From NCBI RefSeq assembly GCF_900109645.1, contig NZ_FOBG01000002.1:310001-374000 (forward strand): 64,000 nt of DNA, written 5' to 3'. The position numbers and the translations under genes were made by a program. Below are positions 51,103-60,648 of the stretch, piece by piece (positions within the stretch are counted from its first letter, which is position 1; the number at the start of each line of letters is the position of its first letter). This stretch comes from Duganella sp. CF402 (GTDB taxonomy: Bacteria > Pseudomonadota > Gammaproteobacteria > Burkholderiales > Burkholderiaceae_D). The notes under the pieces are model-generated. The model did not search any database and was not told the origin of the DNA. It saw only the letters and a program-made list of their open reading frames with translations.

Positions 51103-53964
51103 TTACAGGGTACGCGCGATTTCCTGCACTTCGAACACTTCCAGCGTATCACCCACCTGGATGTCGTTGTAAGCCTTCAGCGACAGGCCGCACTCCAGAC
51201 CGGCGCGTACTTCTTTCGCATCGTCCTTGAAGCGTTTGAGCGAGTCGATCTCGCCAGTCCAGACCACGATGTTGTTGCGCAGCAGGCGAACCGACGAGGT
51301 ACGCTTGACCACACCATCGGTAACCAGGCAGCCGGCGATCGCGCCAACTTTGGACACCAGGATAACCTGGCGCACTTCCACCTGGCCGGTGACGGTTTCG
51401 CGCTTCTCTGGCGCCAGCATGCCGGACAGTGCTGCTTTCACCTCTTCGATCGCGTCGTAGATGATGTTGTAGTAGCGGATGTCCACGCCGTTCGATTCGG
51501 CCAGCTTGCGCGCCTGAGCATCAGCACGGGCGTTGAAGCCGATGATGACCGCTTTCGAAGCGACTGCCAGGTTGACGTCCGACTCGGTGATGCCACCAAC
51601 GGCAGCGTGCACAACTTGTACGCGCACTTCCGAGGTCGACAGTTTCTGCAGCGAGCCCACCAGCGCTTCCTGCGAACCTTGCACGTCGGTCTTGATGATC
51701 AGCGGCAGGTTTTTCACTTCGCCTTCGGCCATCTGGTCGAACATGTTTTCCAGTTTCGCCGCTTGCTGCTTGGCCAGTTTCACGTCGCGGAACTTACCTT
51801 GACGGAACAGGCCGATCTCACGGGCTTTACGCTCGTCCGCCATGACCATGACTTCTTCACCGGCTTGCGGCACTTCGGTCAGACCCTGGATTTCGACCGG
51901 GATCGAAGGACCGGCTTCAGCGATAGGCTTGCCGTTCTCGTCCAGCATCGCACGAACGCGACCGTAGGACGAACCCGCCAGCACCACGTCGCCGCGCTTC
52001 AGCGTACCGGACTGAACCAGGATGGTGGCCACCGGGCCCTTACCCTTGTCCAGACGGCCTTCAACCACCAGGCCGCGCGCCGGTGCATCGACCGGTGCTT
52101 TCAGTTCCAGCACCTCGGCTTGCAGCAGCACTTGCTCCAGCAGGTTGTCGATGCCTTCGCCGGTCTTGGCCGATACCGGCACGAATGGCGATTCGCCACC
52201 GTATTCTTCCGGCACCACGCTCTCGGCAACCAGCTCTTGCGTGACACGGTCGACGTTGCCACCCGGTTTGTCGATCTTGTTGATCGCCACCACCAGTGGT
52301 ACGCCGGCCGCTTTCGCGTGAGCGATAGCTTCTTTGGTTTGCGGCATCACGCCGTCGTCGGCTGCCACCACCAGAATAACGATGTCGGTGGCTTTCGCAC
52401 CGCGGGCACGCATCGCCGTAAAGGCTTCGTGACCCGGCGTATCCAGGAAGGTGACGATGCCGCGCGGGGTTTCCACGTGGTAGGCGCCGATGTGCTGGGT
52501 AATGCCGCCAGCTTCGCCCGACGCCACTTTGGCGCGGCGGATGTAGTCCAGCAGCGAGGTTTTACCGTGGTCGACGTGACCCATGACGGTCACCACCGGT
52601 GCCCGCGATACGGCTTCGTAGTGCGCGTGCTCGCCCTGGTCTGCCAGGATCGCTTCCGGATCGTCCATCTCGGCGGCAAACGCCTTGTGGCCCATCTCTT
52701 CCACCACGATCATCGCGGTTTCCTGGTCCAGCACCTGGTTGATGGTGCACATCTGGCCCAGCTTCATCAGCTGCTTGATGACCTCGGATGCCTTGACCGA
52801 CATCTTGTGCGCCAGTTCGGCCACGGTGATGGTTTCAGGAACGTGCACATCCTTGACGATGGCTTCGGTCGGGGCCTGGAAGTTGGTTTCGCGATCATCC
52901 GATTGATGATGGCGACGACCACCCTTGCCACCGCGCCAGCTGTCGCGGCCGGTGCTTGGGCCGGTGCTGGCGCCACGGCCTTTGCCACCGCCCGGCGCAC
53001 CGCGCTTCTTGGCGTCGTCCTGCCAGGTCGACGAGACATTGGCCGATTTGATCGACTTCTTGTCGGCGCCGCCCACGGCTGGCTTCTTGTCGTCTTTCTT
53101 CTCGCCCGGCTTGGCTGCATTGGCGGCGGTAGCCGGCTTGTGCAGCGTGCCTTCGGCAACTTTCGGCTTGACCGGAGCCGGTGCCGGCTCAGGTGCTTTG
53201 ATGGCGCGGCGCGGCGCGTTCATCATGGCCTTGATCTGGGCTACCTCGTCAGCCACGGCCTGGCGTGCGCGCTCGGTGGCAGCGGCTTGTTCAGCGGCTT
53301 CCTTGGCGGCGGCGGCGACCTTCTTCTTGGCTTCGTCGGCGGCTTTTTGCTTGGCTTCTTCAGCAGCGGCGTCCACGGTCGGCGCGGCAGCCGGCGCAGC
53401 GGCGGCAGCGGCCTTGGCGGCAGCGGCTTTCTTCGCTTCCTCTTCGGCTTCGCGCTTGGCGGCGGCTTCGGCTTCGGCGGTGGCCTTGGCCTGGGCGGCT
53501 TTATCCGCTTCCAGCTTGGCCAGGCGTTCCTGCTTCTCGCGCAGCTCGGCTTCCTGGCGTGCGATCAGCTCCGCTTGCTTGCGGGCCTCTTCTTCGCGGC
53601 GTGCGGCTTCAGCCGCGTCGATCACCGGCGCGGCCGGCGCGGCTGCGGTGGTGGTCAGCGGTTCGTCGCGCTGCACGAAGGTGCGGGTTTTCTTGACGGC
53701 GACCTGGATGGTGCGGGCCTTGCCATTGGCGTCGGCCTGCTTGATCTCGGTGGTTTCCTTGCGCGTCAGCGTAATTTTCTTCTTCTCTTCAGCACCGGCG
53801 CCGTGGGTACGGCGCAGGTGGTCGAGCAGCTTATCCTTATCATCTTTCGACAATGGATCTGACGTCGAACTTTTTTCGACGCCGGCAGAACGCAGCTGCG
53901 TCAGCAGCAAGTCTGCAGGCATCTTCAGTTCGGTGGCAAATTGGGCTACGTTGTTACTCGCCAT
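51103..53964 (-). CDS. infB: Translation initiation factor IF-2
   Basis: This 953-residue GTPase loads initiator tRNA on the 30S subunit. It starts with the IF2_N fold (MASNNVAQFATELKMPADLL). A long Ala/Lys/Glu-rich linker (about 90-380) and a basic segment follow. G1 is VTVMGHVDHGKTSLLDYIRR near residue 463, G3 FLDTPGHEAFTAM, G4 AINKIDKPGG. Domains II-IV end with LIVFD-type EVFEVQEIARTL. The alanine-rich linker explains the large open frames on the other strand here. It sits 46 bp after nusA in the conserved cluster. Confidence 0.97.
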   Translation of the reverse strand: MASNNVAQFATELKMPADLLLTQLRSAGVEKSSTSDPLSKDDKDKLLDHLRRTHGAGAEEKKKITLTRKETTEIKQADANGKARTIQVAVKKTRTFVQRDEPLTTTAAAPAAPVIDAAEAARREEEARKQAELIARQEAELREKQERLAKLEADKAAQAKATAEAEAAAKREAEEEAKKAAAAKAAAAAAPAAAPTVDAAAEEAKQKAADEAKKKVAAAAKEAAEQAAATERARQAVADEVAQIKAMMNAPRRAIKAPEPAPAPVKPKVAEGTLHKPATAANAAKPGEKKDDKKPAVGGADKKSIKSANVSSTWQDDAKKRGAPGGGKGRGASTGPSTGRDSWRGGKGGRRHHQSDDRETNFQAPTEAIVKDVHVPETITVAELAHKMSVKASEVIKQLMKLGQMCTINQVLDQETAMIVVEEMGHKAFAAEMDDPEAILADQGEHAHYEAVSRAPVVTVMGHVDHGKTSLLDYIRRAKVASGEAGGITQHIGAYHVETPRGIVTFLDTPGHEAFTAMRARGAKATDIVILVVAADDGVMPQTKEAIAHAKAAGVPLVVAINKIDKPGGNVDRVTQELVAESVVPEEYGGESPFVPVSAKTGEGIDNLLEQVLLQAEVLELKAPVDAPARGLVVEGRLDKGKGPVATILVQSGTLKRGDVVLAGSSYGRVRAMLDENGKPIAEAGPSIPVEIQGLTEVPQAGEEVMVMADERKAREIGLFRQGKFRDVKLAKQQAAKLENMFDQMAEGEVKNLPLIIKTDVQGSQEALVGSLQKLSTSEVRVQVVHAAVGGITESDVNLAVASKAVIIGFNARADAQARKLAESNGVDIRYYNIIYDAIEEVKAALSGMLAPEKRETVTGQVEVRQVILVSKVGAIAGCLVTDGVVKRTSSVRLLRNNIVVWTGEIDSLKRFKDDAKEVRAGLECGLSLKAYNDIQVGDTLEVFEVQEIARTL

Positions 53965-54010
53965 TCAGTCCTCTTTTCTATGTGTCGCGGAGATGATAAA
54001 AATACTCAAA

Positions 54011-55576
54011 TTAAGCCTTTGCAGATTCAGTGAGACTCCAGGCCTTGGCTTGCAAGCCTTTGGCGCGGTCGTCGTACTTCGCATCAACCAACTTCATCTC
54101 ATCGTCGGTCACATCTTCAAATTCACTCGTAATCAGTGCTCGTGCACGGTCAGACGACAGGGCCAGAATGGCACCGAACTCGTCATAAGCCAGGCCGGCA
54201 AAAGCCTCTACCGTTTTGATACCAGCCAGGCCCAGCTTGCCGGCGGTGATGCGGTCCATGCCTTCCAGACCGACCAGCGCCTCGTCCATGCCTTCCAGGC
54301 CTTCTTCCGAAGCGATGGCTTCGGTGACCAGGGCGTCACGGGCGCGGGTGCGCAGTTCGTTGACGGTATCTTCGTCGAACGATTCAATCTCCAGCATTTC
54401 CGAGATTGGCACGTAAGCGATTTCTTCCAGGCTGGCAAAGCCTTCTTCCACCAGGATGTCGGCCACTTCCTGGTCGACGTCCAGTTTTTCCATGAACAGC
54501 GCGCGGATCGCGGCGGTTTCCTGGGCTGCCTTGTCGGCCGATTCCTCGGCCGTCATGATGTTGATCTTCCAGCCGGTCAGGTCGGAAGCCAGGCGTACGT
54601 TCTGGCCGGAGCGGCCGATGGCGATCGCCAGGTTTTCTTCGTCCACCACCACGTCCATCGCGTGCTTCTCTTCGTCGACGACGATCGAGGACACGTTGGC
54701 CGGGGCCAGCGCGCCGATCACGAACTGGGCCGGATCTTCCGACCACAGCACGATGTCCACGCGCTCGCCGCCCAGCTCGCCGGTCACGGCTTGCACGCGC
54801 GAACCGCGCATGCCCACGCAGGTACCGATCGGATCGATACGCTTGTCGGCGGTGTAGACGGCAATCTTGGCGCGTACGCCGGCGTCGCGGGCGGCCGATT
54901 TAATTTCCAGCATGCCTTGTTCGATTTCCGGCACTTCCAGTTCGAACAGCTTCATGATGAACTCTGGCGCGGTGCGCGACAGGATCACTTGCGGGCCGCG
55001 CATATTGCGGTCAACGCGCAGGATGTAAGCACGGACGCGGTCGCCGATACGCAGGTTCTCTTTCGGGATCATCTGGTCGCGCGGCAGGCGGGCTTCGATC
55101 TTGCCCGATTCCACGATGGCGTCGCCACGTTCCATGCGCTTGATGGTGCCGGTGACCAGCGAATCGCCGCGTTCCAGGAAGTCGGCCAGGATCTGTTCGC
55201 GCTCGGCGTCGCGCACGCGCTGCAGCACCACTTGCTTGGTGTCTTGCGCGAAGCGGCGGCCGAATTCCACCGATTCAATCGGCTCTTCGATGTAGTCGTC
55301 CACTTCGATATCGGCGATCTGTTCTTTCGCTTCGAAGTGCAGGATTTCCTGGTCCGGCAGCTGCAGGCCCGCTTCATCAGGCACCACGTGCCAGCGACGG
55401 AAGGATTCGAACTCACCCGACTCGCGATCGATCGAAACGCGGATGTCGACTTCACCCTCATAGCGTTTCTTCGTGGCTTGCGCCAACGCGAACTCCAGTG
55501 CGCCGAAAACCACATCTTTATCGACGTTCTTTTCACGCGCCAGCGCGTCTACCAATAACAAAACTTCGCGACTCAT
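54011..55576 (-). CDS. nusA: Transcription termination/antitermination factor NusA
   Basis: This 521-residue RNA polymerase-binding protein has an N-terminal domain (MSREVLLLVDALAREKNVDK), an S1 domain (about 135-200; DSLVTGTIKRMERGDAIVES), KH domains (VCVGMRGSRVQAVTGELGGE-like text and VVVDEENLAIAIGRSGQNVR), and two C-terminal acidic helix-hairpin repeats (VEEGFASLEEIAYVPISEML and GLEGMDRITAGKLGLAGI), as in proteobacterial NusA. The ATG at 55576 overlaps the rimP stop (ATGA), so the two are coupled. Confidence 0.97.
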   Translation of the reverse strand: MSREVLLLVDALAREKNVDKDVVFGALEFALAQATKKRYEGEVDIRVSIDRESGEFESFRRWHVVPDEAGLQLPDQEILHFEAKEQIADIEVDDYIEEPIESVEFGRRFAQDTKQVVLQRVRDAEREQILADFLERGDSLVTGTIKRMERGDAIVESGKIEARLPRDQMIPKENLRIGDRVRAYILRVDRNMRGPQVILSRTAPEFIMKLFELEVPEIEQGMLEIKSAARDAGVRAKIAVYTADKRIDPIGTCVGMRGSRVQAVTGELGGERVDIVLWSEDPAQFVIGALAPANVSSIVVDEEKHAMDVVVDEENLAIAIGRSGQNVRLASDLTGWKINIMTAEESADKAAQETAAIRALFMEKLDVDQEVADILVEEGFASLEEIAYVPISEMLEIESFDEDTVNELRTRARDALVTEAIASEEGLEGMDEALVGLEGMDRITAGKLGLAGIKTVEAFAGLAYDEFGAILALSSDRARALITSEFEDVTDDEMKLVDAKYDDRAKGLQAKAWSLTESAKA

Positions 55577-56061
55577 GCTTTGCGTCCCTTAAAATCCACC
55601 TGCGGCACCAAGCGTGCCTTATCCACATCGGCGAGTGTGAAATCCAACTGCGCCGGACCTTCATTGCTTTCAAATTCCAACGACAAATTCTCGCCCTCGG
55701 GTTCCAGCAGGACCCCCGTGAACGATTTCCGGTTGTTCGTACCCGGCATGGCTGCGCGCAGTTTAATGACGACTTCGCAACCGGCAAAACGTGCAAAATC
55801 CGACAGCTTGCGCAGCGGACGATCCAGCCCCGGCGACGAGATTTCGAGACGCTCGTAAGGAATGTTCTCGACCGTCAGCAAGTGCGACAGCTGGTGGCTG
55901 ACCGTGGCGCAATCTTCCACGGTGATCGGACCTTTTTCTTCGGCATCTTCTGCGCTGAAATCGATAAACACGCGCAGCAGTCCGCGCTCGGCCCGTTCGA
56001 CATCAACCAGCTCATAGCCCAGACCGGCGACGGTCTTTTCAATTAATTCCGGCAGCTGCAA
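55573..56061 (-). CDS. rimP: Ribosome maturation factor RimP
   Basis: This 162-residue protein for 30S subunit maturation reads LPELIEKTVAGLGYELVDVE at the start, then RVFIDFSAEDAEEKGPITVE, VSHQLSHLLTVENIPYERLE and SSPGLDRPLRKLSDFARFAG. The best start is TTG at 56061: GGAGA lies seven bases upstream and the family begins with this residue. The open frame from 56100 adds 13 non-conserved codons. It is the first gene of the rimP-nusA-infB-rbfA-truB transcript. The translated stop is shared with the nusA start. Confidence 0.95.
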   Translation of the reverse strand: MQLPELIEKTVAGLGYELVDVERAERGLLRVFIDFSAEDAEEKGPITVEDCATVSHQLSHLLTVENIPYERLEISSPGLDRPLRKLSDFARFAGCEVVIKLRAAMPGTNNRKSFTGVLLEPEGENLSLEFESNEGPAQLDFTLADVDKARLVPQVDFKGRKA

Positions 56062-56127
56062 GAAAATTCTCCAGTTCAAGACCTGTTTATGCAGAGGCAT
56101 AAAACAAGCCTGTTAAAACGGTTCAAC

Positions 56128-56152
56128 AAAAAAAAAATGGGCATCTGCCCAT
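56128..56152 (-). terminator. Intrinsic terminator between rluB and rimP
   Basis: ATGGGCA-GA-TGCCCAT followed by a run of ten or so Ts on the minus strand. It ends the scpB-rluB transcript before the rimP promoter. The 56153-56302 gap holds no other gene. Confidence 0.85.
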
Positions 56153-56302
56153 CTTCTTAAAACACCTAGCCAGATGAAGAGTTCCGCAGCAAGAGTGCGA
56201 TTCAGAACTTCTACTAGGCTGGATATTATAACCTTATATGAACTTCGCTGCAATGCCGCACGGGCGGCATGGCAGACTTACAACAAGGTTTAAGATACTT
56301 GA

Positions 56303-58504
56303 TTAGCCCTTGCGGCGGCGCGGCATGCCGTGATCGGCGGCGCCGCCACGCGGCTGCTGGCCACGGCGCGGCGCGCCGCTTGCGGCACCAAAACCGAAGG
56401 TGGTTTGCAGCGGATCAGGCTGGCGCGGACCACGGCTCGGACCTTTGGCTTGCTGGTCGCGCCCCTGGCCGCCACGGCCTTGACCGCCTTGCCCCTGACC
56501 TTGCGGACGGCCGCCCTGGCCCTGGCCGCGCGGACCCGGCGCCTCGCCCAGCGGACGGCCGCCGGCATAAGCACCAATCCCCTGCGGACGACCGCCCGGA
56601 CGGCTCGAGGTTTGCCCCTGGCCACCCTGGCCGCCCGGACGGCCTTTGCCGCCACGGTTGCCATTGCCGCCGCCGTTGCCGCCGAAACCACCCTGGCCAC
56701 GGCCGCCGCTACGCGGCTGCTTGGCGAAAGGCAGCGCGTTGGCGTTGCTCAGGTCGGCACGGTTGAAGTTCGGCTCGTTTTCGTCGTCCTCGTCGTCATC
56801 GTCGAAATCACGCTCATCGCGACGGTCGGCGCGCTCGGCGTGCTGGTCGCGGTTGCCGTTGCGGCCGCGCTTTTCCGGACCCTTGTTCTGGGCCGGCTTG
56901 GCTGGCTGCGGCGACTTGCCCGCAGCCGGCTGCTGCGGCTTGGCGCCATCGCCGCCTTTTTTCTCGATGCTGTAGGCCGCCATCAGGCCGCGTACTGCAT
57001 TTTCTTCCATCTCTTCCCAGCGGCCGCGTTTCAGGCTGCTCGGCAGGGTCATGGCACCGTAGCGGGTACGGATCAGGCGCGACACGGTCAGGCCGATCGC
57101 CTCGAACATGCGGCGCACCTCGCGGTTACGGCCTTCGCCGATGATCACGCGGTACCACTTGTTGATGCCCTCGCCGCCACCGTCGGCGATCTTGGAGAAC
57201 TGCGCCACGCCGTCTTCCAGCTCCACGCCGGCCAGCAGCTTCTGGCGCATGCCCTCTTCCAGCACGCCCAGCGTACGCACTGCGTATTCACGGTCGATGC
57301 CGTAGCGCGGGTGCATCAGGCGGTTGGCCAGGTCACCGGAAGTGGTGAACAGCAGCAGGCCTTCGGTGTTGAAGTCCAGGCGGCCGACGGCCAGCCATTT
57401 GCCGGCCTTCATGGTCGGCAGGCGATCGAACACCGATGGACGGCCATCCGGATCGTCCATCGAGACGATTTCGCCGGCTGGCTTGTGATAGATCAGCACG
57501 CGCGGCGGCTTCTTGCTCACGCGGCGCTGGATCAGCTTGCCGTTGATGCGTACCGCATCGGTCGGCAGGATGCGCTGGCCGATGTGGGCCGGCTCGCCGT
57601 TGACCGACACGCGGCCGGACACAATCAGTTCTTCCATATCGCGGCGCGAGCCGAGACCGGCTTCGGCCAGCACCTTGTGCAGCTTCGGCGCGTCGTCGTC
57701 CGAGGTCAGGTCGCGGCGCGCAGCCTTCGACTGCTGACGGCCCTTGCCCTGCTCTTCGCTATCGAAAGCATCCGACGTGACGTACGAGAACGCGGCATCG
57801 GCGTCGTTGGCCTTGGCACCACCGGCGTTCTGGCCGCCACGCTGCTTGCCGTTCTTGTTCTTCTTGCCGTTGCGCTGATTCTGATTATTGCGCTGCTCAT
57901 GGCGCGGCTTGCCGTCGCGGGCCACCGGCGCGGCAACACCCTCTTCCGCAGCTGCGGCGACGCCTTCGGCGGCGACCACCGGCTCAGGACGCGGCATCGT
58001 CGCTTCGCGCAGTGCGCGCTGCTCGCGCATCTGGCGCGGACCGCGTGGACGCTGGCCGCGAACCACACCTTGATCACCTTCGGCCGGGGCAGCAGCCACA
58101 GCCGGCGCAGCGGCAGAAGCCGGCGCGGCAACTGGCGCCTCGACGGCCACTTCAGCAGCCGGTGCAGCAGCCTTTTTGGCGCGCGGCTTGACCGGCTTGG
58201 CGGCTGGCGCGTCACCCTCGGCGACCGCAACAGCAGCGTCGGCCTTCTTGGCGCGCGGTTTCTTCAGGGAAGCGGCCGACAGGCTGGCGGGTGCATCGGC
58301 GACGGCCGGTACAGCAGCTTCGGCTTCGCCGGCGGCGGCAGCCTTGGTCTTGCGCGGCGCCTTAGGCTTGGCAGCAGGCGCTTCGCCCGCTGCGATGGCG
58401 GCGTTGTCGGCCTCGATCTGCGCTTTGGTGCGGCGCTTAGGCTTGGCGGCAACTTCGGTCGCTACTGCGTCGGAGACGGTCTCAGGGGTATCAGGTTTGT
58501 TCAT
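56303..58504 (-). CDS. rluB: 23S rRNA pseudouridine synthase RluB with long disordered extensions
   Basis: This enzyme of the RsuA/RluB family probably makes pseudouridine 2605 in 23S rRNA. The ATG at 58504 gives 733 residues. The folded core is only about residues 270-510: S4 domain LHKVLAEAGLGSRRDMEELI and the catalytic AVGRLDFNTEGLLLFTTSGD near 370, then GREVRRMFEAIGLTVSRLIR. The first 265 residues are Ala/Lys/Pro-rich (KPKRRTKAQIEADNAAIAAG) and the last 220 are Gly/Gln/Arg-rich with RGG-like repeats (GRGQGGFGGNGGGNGNRGG). Such tails are usual in Burkholderiales RluB and probably bind RNA. The start overlaps scpB by 14 bases. Confidence 0.93.
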   Translation of the reverse strand: MNKPDTPETVSDAVATEVAAKPKRRTKAQIEADNAAIAAGEAPAAKPKAPRKTKAAAAGEAEAAVPAVADAPASLSAASLKKPRAKKADAAVAVAEGDAPAAKPVKPRAKKAAAPAAEVAVEAPVAAPASAAAPAVAAAPAEGDQGVVRGQRPRGPRQMREQRALREATMPRPEPVVAAEGVAAAAEEGVAAPVARDGKPRHEQRNNQNQRNGKKNKNGKQRGGQNAGGAKANDADAAFSYVTSDAFDSEEQGKGRQQSKAARRDLTSDDDAPKLHKVLAEAGLGSRRDMEELIVSGRVSVNGEPAHIGQRILPTDAVRINGKLIQRRVSKKPPRVLIYHKPAGEIVSMDDPDGRPSVFDRLPTMKAGKWLAVGRLDFNTEGLLLFTTSGDLANRLMHPRYGIDREYAVRTLGVLEEGMRQKLLAGVELEDGVAQFSKIADGGGEGINKWYRVIIGEGRNREVRRMFEAIGLTVSRLIRTRYGAMTLPSSLKRGRWEEMEENAVRGLMAAYSIEKKGGDGAKPQQPAAGKSPQPAKPAQNKGPEKRGRNGNRDQHAERADRRDERDFDDDDEDDENEPNFNRADLSNANALPFAKQPRSGGRGQGGFGGNGGGNGNRGGKGRPGGQGGQGQTSSRPGGRPQGIGAYAGGRPLGEAPGPRGQGQGGRPQGQGQGGQGRGGQGRDQQAKGPSRGPRQPDPLQTTFGFGAASGAPRRGQQPRGGAADHGMPRRRKG

Positions 58505-59201
58505 TATTCGTTTCTTGGTTGTGCTCAGCGTCAACCGTTAAATCTGGCGCGGGGCCGGTTTCTTGCTCAACTGCTTGCTCAGCACTATCTTGCTGCGCAG
58601 CTTTCTCAAAGTTCTCTTGCAGAGCCGCTTCCAGGGTTTCCATCGCGTTCTGACCATCGCTGATTTGCTGCAAGGGAGGCAGCTGGGACAGCGAATTCAA
58701 GCCCAAATCATCCAAAAACTGCTTGGTGGTGCCCAGTAAGGCCGGGCGGCCGACGACATCGCGATAACCGACGGCGTCCACCCAGCCACGATCTTCCAGC
58801 ATCTTGATCGTCTGCGAATTAACGGCTACGCCGCGTATCTCTTCGATATCGCCCCGCGTGACCGGCTGGCGATAGGCAATGATGGCCAGCGTCTCCAGCG
58901 TCGCCCGCGTGTACTTGGGCGGCTTTTCCGGATTCAGGCGATCCAGGTACAACTTCATTTCCGGGCGGCTCTGGAAGCGCCAACCGGTTGCCAGGCTAAT
59001 CACTTCCACGCCCTTGCCGGCCCAATCGAGCCGCAATTCTTCCAGCAATTCCTTGATCGTGTCGGCGCCGATGCCGGGGCCGCGCGGTCGGTCCTGATCG
59101 TCCAGTTCGACAAACAGCTTTTTCAGACTGTGGATCGATAACGGCTCACGAGCGCATAGCAAGGCGGTTTCGAGGACTTTTTTAGCCTCAAGATTATCCA
59201 T
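58491..59201 (-). CDS. scpB: Segregation and condensation protein B
   Basis: This 236-residue kleisin-associated winged-helix subunit of the SMC-ScpAB condensin complex, acting in chromosome segregation, reads ETALLCAREPLSIHSLKKLF, GWRFQSRPEMKLYLDRLNPE, LETLAIIAYRQPVTRGDIEE, RGVAVNSQTIKMLEDRGWVD and ALLGTTKQFLDDLGLNSLSQ, then an acidic tail. ATG 59201 is chosen over an upstream TTG. The 3' end overlaps rluB. No scpA lies next to it in the window, although the two are often adjacent in other bacteria. Confidence 0.95.
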   Translation of the reverse strand: MDNLEAKKVLETALLCAREPLSIHSLKKLFVELDDQDRPRGPGIGADTIKELLEELRLDWAGKGVEVISLATGWRFQSRPEMKLYLDRLNPEKPPKYTRATLETLAIIAYRQPVTRGDIEEIRGVAVNSQTIKMLEDRGWVDAVGYRDVVGRPALLGTTKQFLDDLGLNSLSQLPPLQQISDGQNAMETLEAALQENFEKAAQQDSAEQAVEQETGPAPDLTVDAEHNQETNNEQT

Positions 59202-59309
59202 AAGCAAAAATGAAAGAAATCAATCACATTCAGCGAGGCTGGTGGGAGTACTCACTGAAGCTGCTTTTCCGACGCCAAGGCCTATGCGCACCTGGCGGGA
59301 GAGAGGGAC

Positions 59310-59438
59310 ATGCCGGCAACGGCCGAAACCGTTGCTTTCTACGTGAAACGTGGGCAGGAAGCCAGACGTTTCATCCAACACCGCGAATTGTACCTGATAA
59401 AACTGCAAAACGCGCATTTCGACGTCATCGAAATGTAA
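59310..59438 (+). CDS. Possible very small protein or gene remnant
   Basis: A 42-residue frame from ATG 59310 has a strong GGGAGAGAGG ribosome site and reads MPATAETVAFYVKRGQEARR then FIQHRELYLIKLQNAHFDVIEM. Protein-like sequence extends upstream without a start (FSDAKAYAHLAGE) to a TGA near 59250, so it may be the tail of a lost gene. It ends six bases before the glk stop on the other strand. Confidence 0.3.
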   Translation: MPATAETVAFYVKRGQEARRFIQHRELYLIKLQNAHFDVIEM

Positions 59439-59444
59439 CTGAGC

Positions 59445-60470
59445 TTACGCGGCAGCAAGTCTCTCCGACAAGATTGCCGAAACGCCAACGAAGGCCGGGT
59501 ATTCTGCGGTGATCACCCAGGTCGGCACCGCCGACAGGTATTTATTGAAACGGCCCTTGGCCTCAAAGCGGGCGCGGAAGCCGGAACGGTCGAAACGGTC
59601 GCCCAGTTTCGGCACGATGCCGCCGCCGATGTAGATGCCGCCCTGCGCACCCAGCGTCACGGCGATATTGCCGGCGATGGTGCCCAGCATGCAGCAGAAG
59701 GCTTCGATGGCGTCGTCGCACAGCGAGCATTCGCCGGCCAGCGCGCGGCGCGAGATGTCGGCCGCGCTCAGTTTTTCCGCCGGCAGGTCGTTGTGGTCGG
59801 CCAGGGCGCGGTAGATCAGTTCGATACCGGCGCCGGACATCAGGCGTTCGGCCGACACGTGTTCGAATTCTTTCCAGGCGAATTGCAGGATCGCCACTTC
59901 GGTCGGGTTGGCCGGCGAGAAGGTCACGTGGCCGCCTTCGCTCAGCAGCGCAGTCCAGCCATCCTTGCCCGGAATCAGGCCGGAGACGCCGAGGCCGGTG
60001 CCGGCGCCGATCAGGCCCAGCGGGGTGCCCGGCACGCCGACGCCGCCGCCGACCTGGTGTTTTTGCGTTGCCGACAGTTGCGGCAGCGAGCTGGCCAGCG
60101 CGGTGAAGTCGTTCACCACCACCAGGGTGTCGAAGTTGACTTCGCGGCGCAGCGCTTCAATCGAGAATGCCCAGTGGTGATTGGTCATGCTCACCATGTC
60201 GCCGGTGACCGGGTTGGCGATTGCAATCGCGCCATTCCGGATGCCGGTGACGCCGGCCTGGGCGACGGTTGGCGAGGCCAGGTACGCGACCAGGGCGGCG
60301 GCCAAGGTCGGGTAAGCGGCGCACGCCAGCACTTCGATCGCCTCAATCTTGCCCGGAGCGGTTTCCAGCGCGAAGCGCGCGTTGGTGCCGCCGATATCCG
60401 CCAGCAGACGCGGGCCACCAGGGAGAGCAGTGGTCAGGGAGGGAGGCGTTTGTACGGACTGAGCTGTCAT
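59445..60470 (-). CDS. glk: Glucokinase
   Basis: This 341-residue cytoplasmic kinase makes glucose 6-phosphate from glucose and ATP. The phosphate-binding LLADIGGTNARFALETAP lies at residues 22-39, the catalytic Asp is in VVVNDFTALASSL, and LIGAGTGLGVSGLIPG and the sugar-binding SEGGHVTFSP follow; the end has GGIYIGGGIVPKLGDRF. It fits the bacterial Glk (not ROK) family. A perfect LacI-type operator (TGGAATCGATTCCA) lies 143-156 bases upstream, suggesting control by a sugar-responsive repressor. It stands alone. Confidence 0.95.
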   Translation of the reverse strand: MTAQSVQTPPSLTTALPGGPRLLADIGGTNARFALETAPGKIEAIEVLACAAYPTLAAALVAYLASPTVAQAGVTGIRNGAIAIANPVTGDMVSMTNHHWAFSIEALRREVNFDTLVVVNDFTALASSLPQLSATQKHQVGGGVGVPGTPLGLIGAGTGLGVSGLIPGKDGWTALLSEGGHVTFSPANPTEVAILQFAWKEFEHVSAERLMSGAGIELIYRALADHNDLPAEKLSAADISRRALAGECSLCDDAIEAFCCMLGTIAGNIAVTLGAQGGIYIGGGIVPKLGDRFDRSGFRARFEAKGRFNKYLSAVPTWVITAEYPAFVGVSAILSERLAAA

Positions 60471-60611
60471 GATGGATCGAAATTAGTTGAGGCTTAAGCT
60501 TAAGGTATATTGCCGTTTGCAGGCAAGAAGAGTTTGTAGTTTTAGTACAGATTGCTACACAAGTTTGCAATCCGGGATATTTCGTCCGTAGTATGACTAC
60601 CAGCCATTGAA

Positions 60612-60627
60612 ATGGAATCGATTCCAT
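60612..60627. promoter_or_regulatory. LacI-family operator-like palindrome upstream of glk
   Basis: ATGGAATCGATTCCAT is a perfect 16-base palindrome containing TGGAATCGATTCCA, which fits the general LacI/GalR operator form TGNAANCGNTTNCA. It lies between glk and the dispersed repeat at 60649. Confidence 0.55.
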
Positions 60628-60648
60628 ACTCACCCTAAAAACAAGCAC

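Noticed and set aside
56160..56230. Partly self-complementary stretch upstream of rimP as a small RNA
   Set aside because: Pairing is short and interrupted, and no promoter-terminator pair frames it.
51052..58663. Long plus-strand open frames opposite infB, nusA and rluB
   Set aside because: Composition is a mirror of the Ala/Lys-rich sense proteins. Sense genes have all expected motifs.
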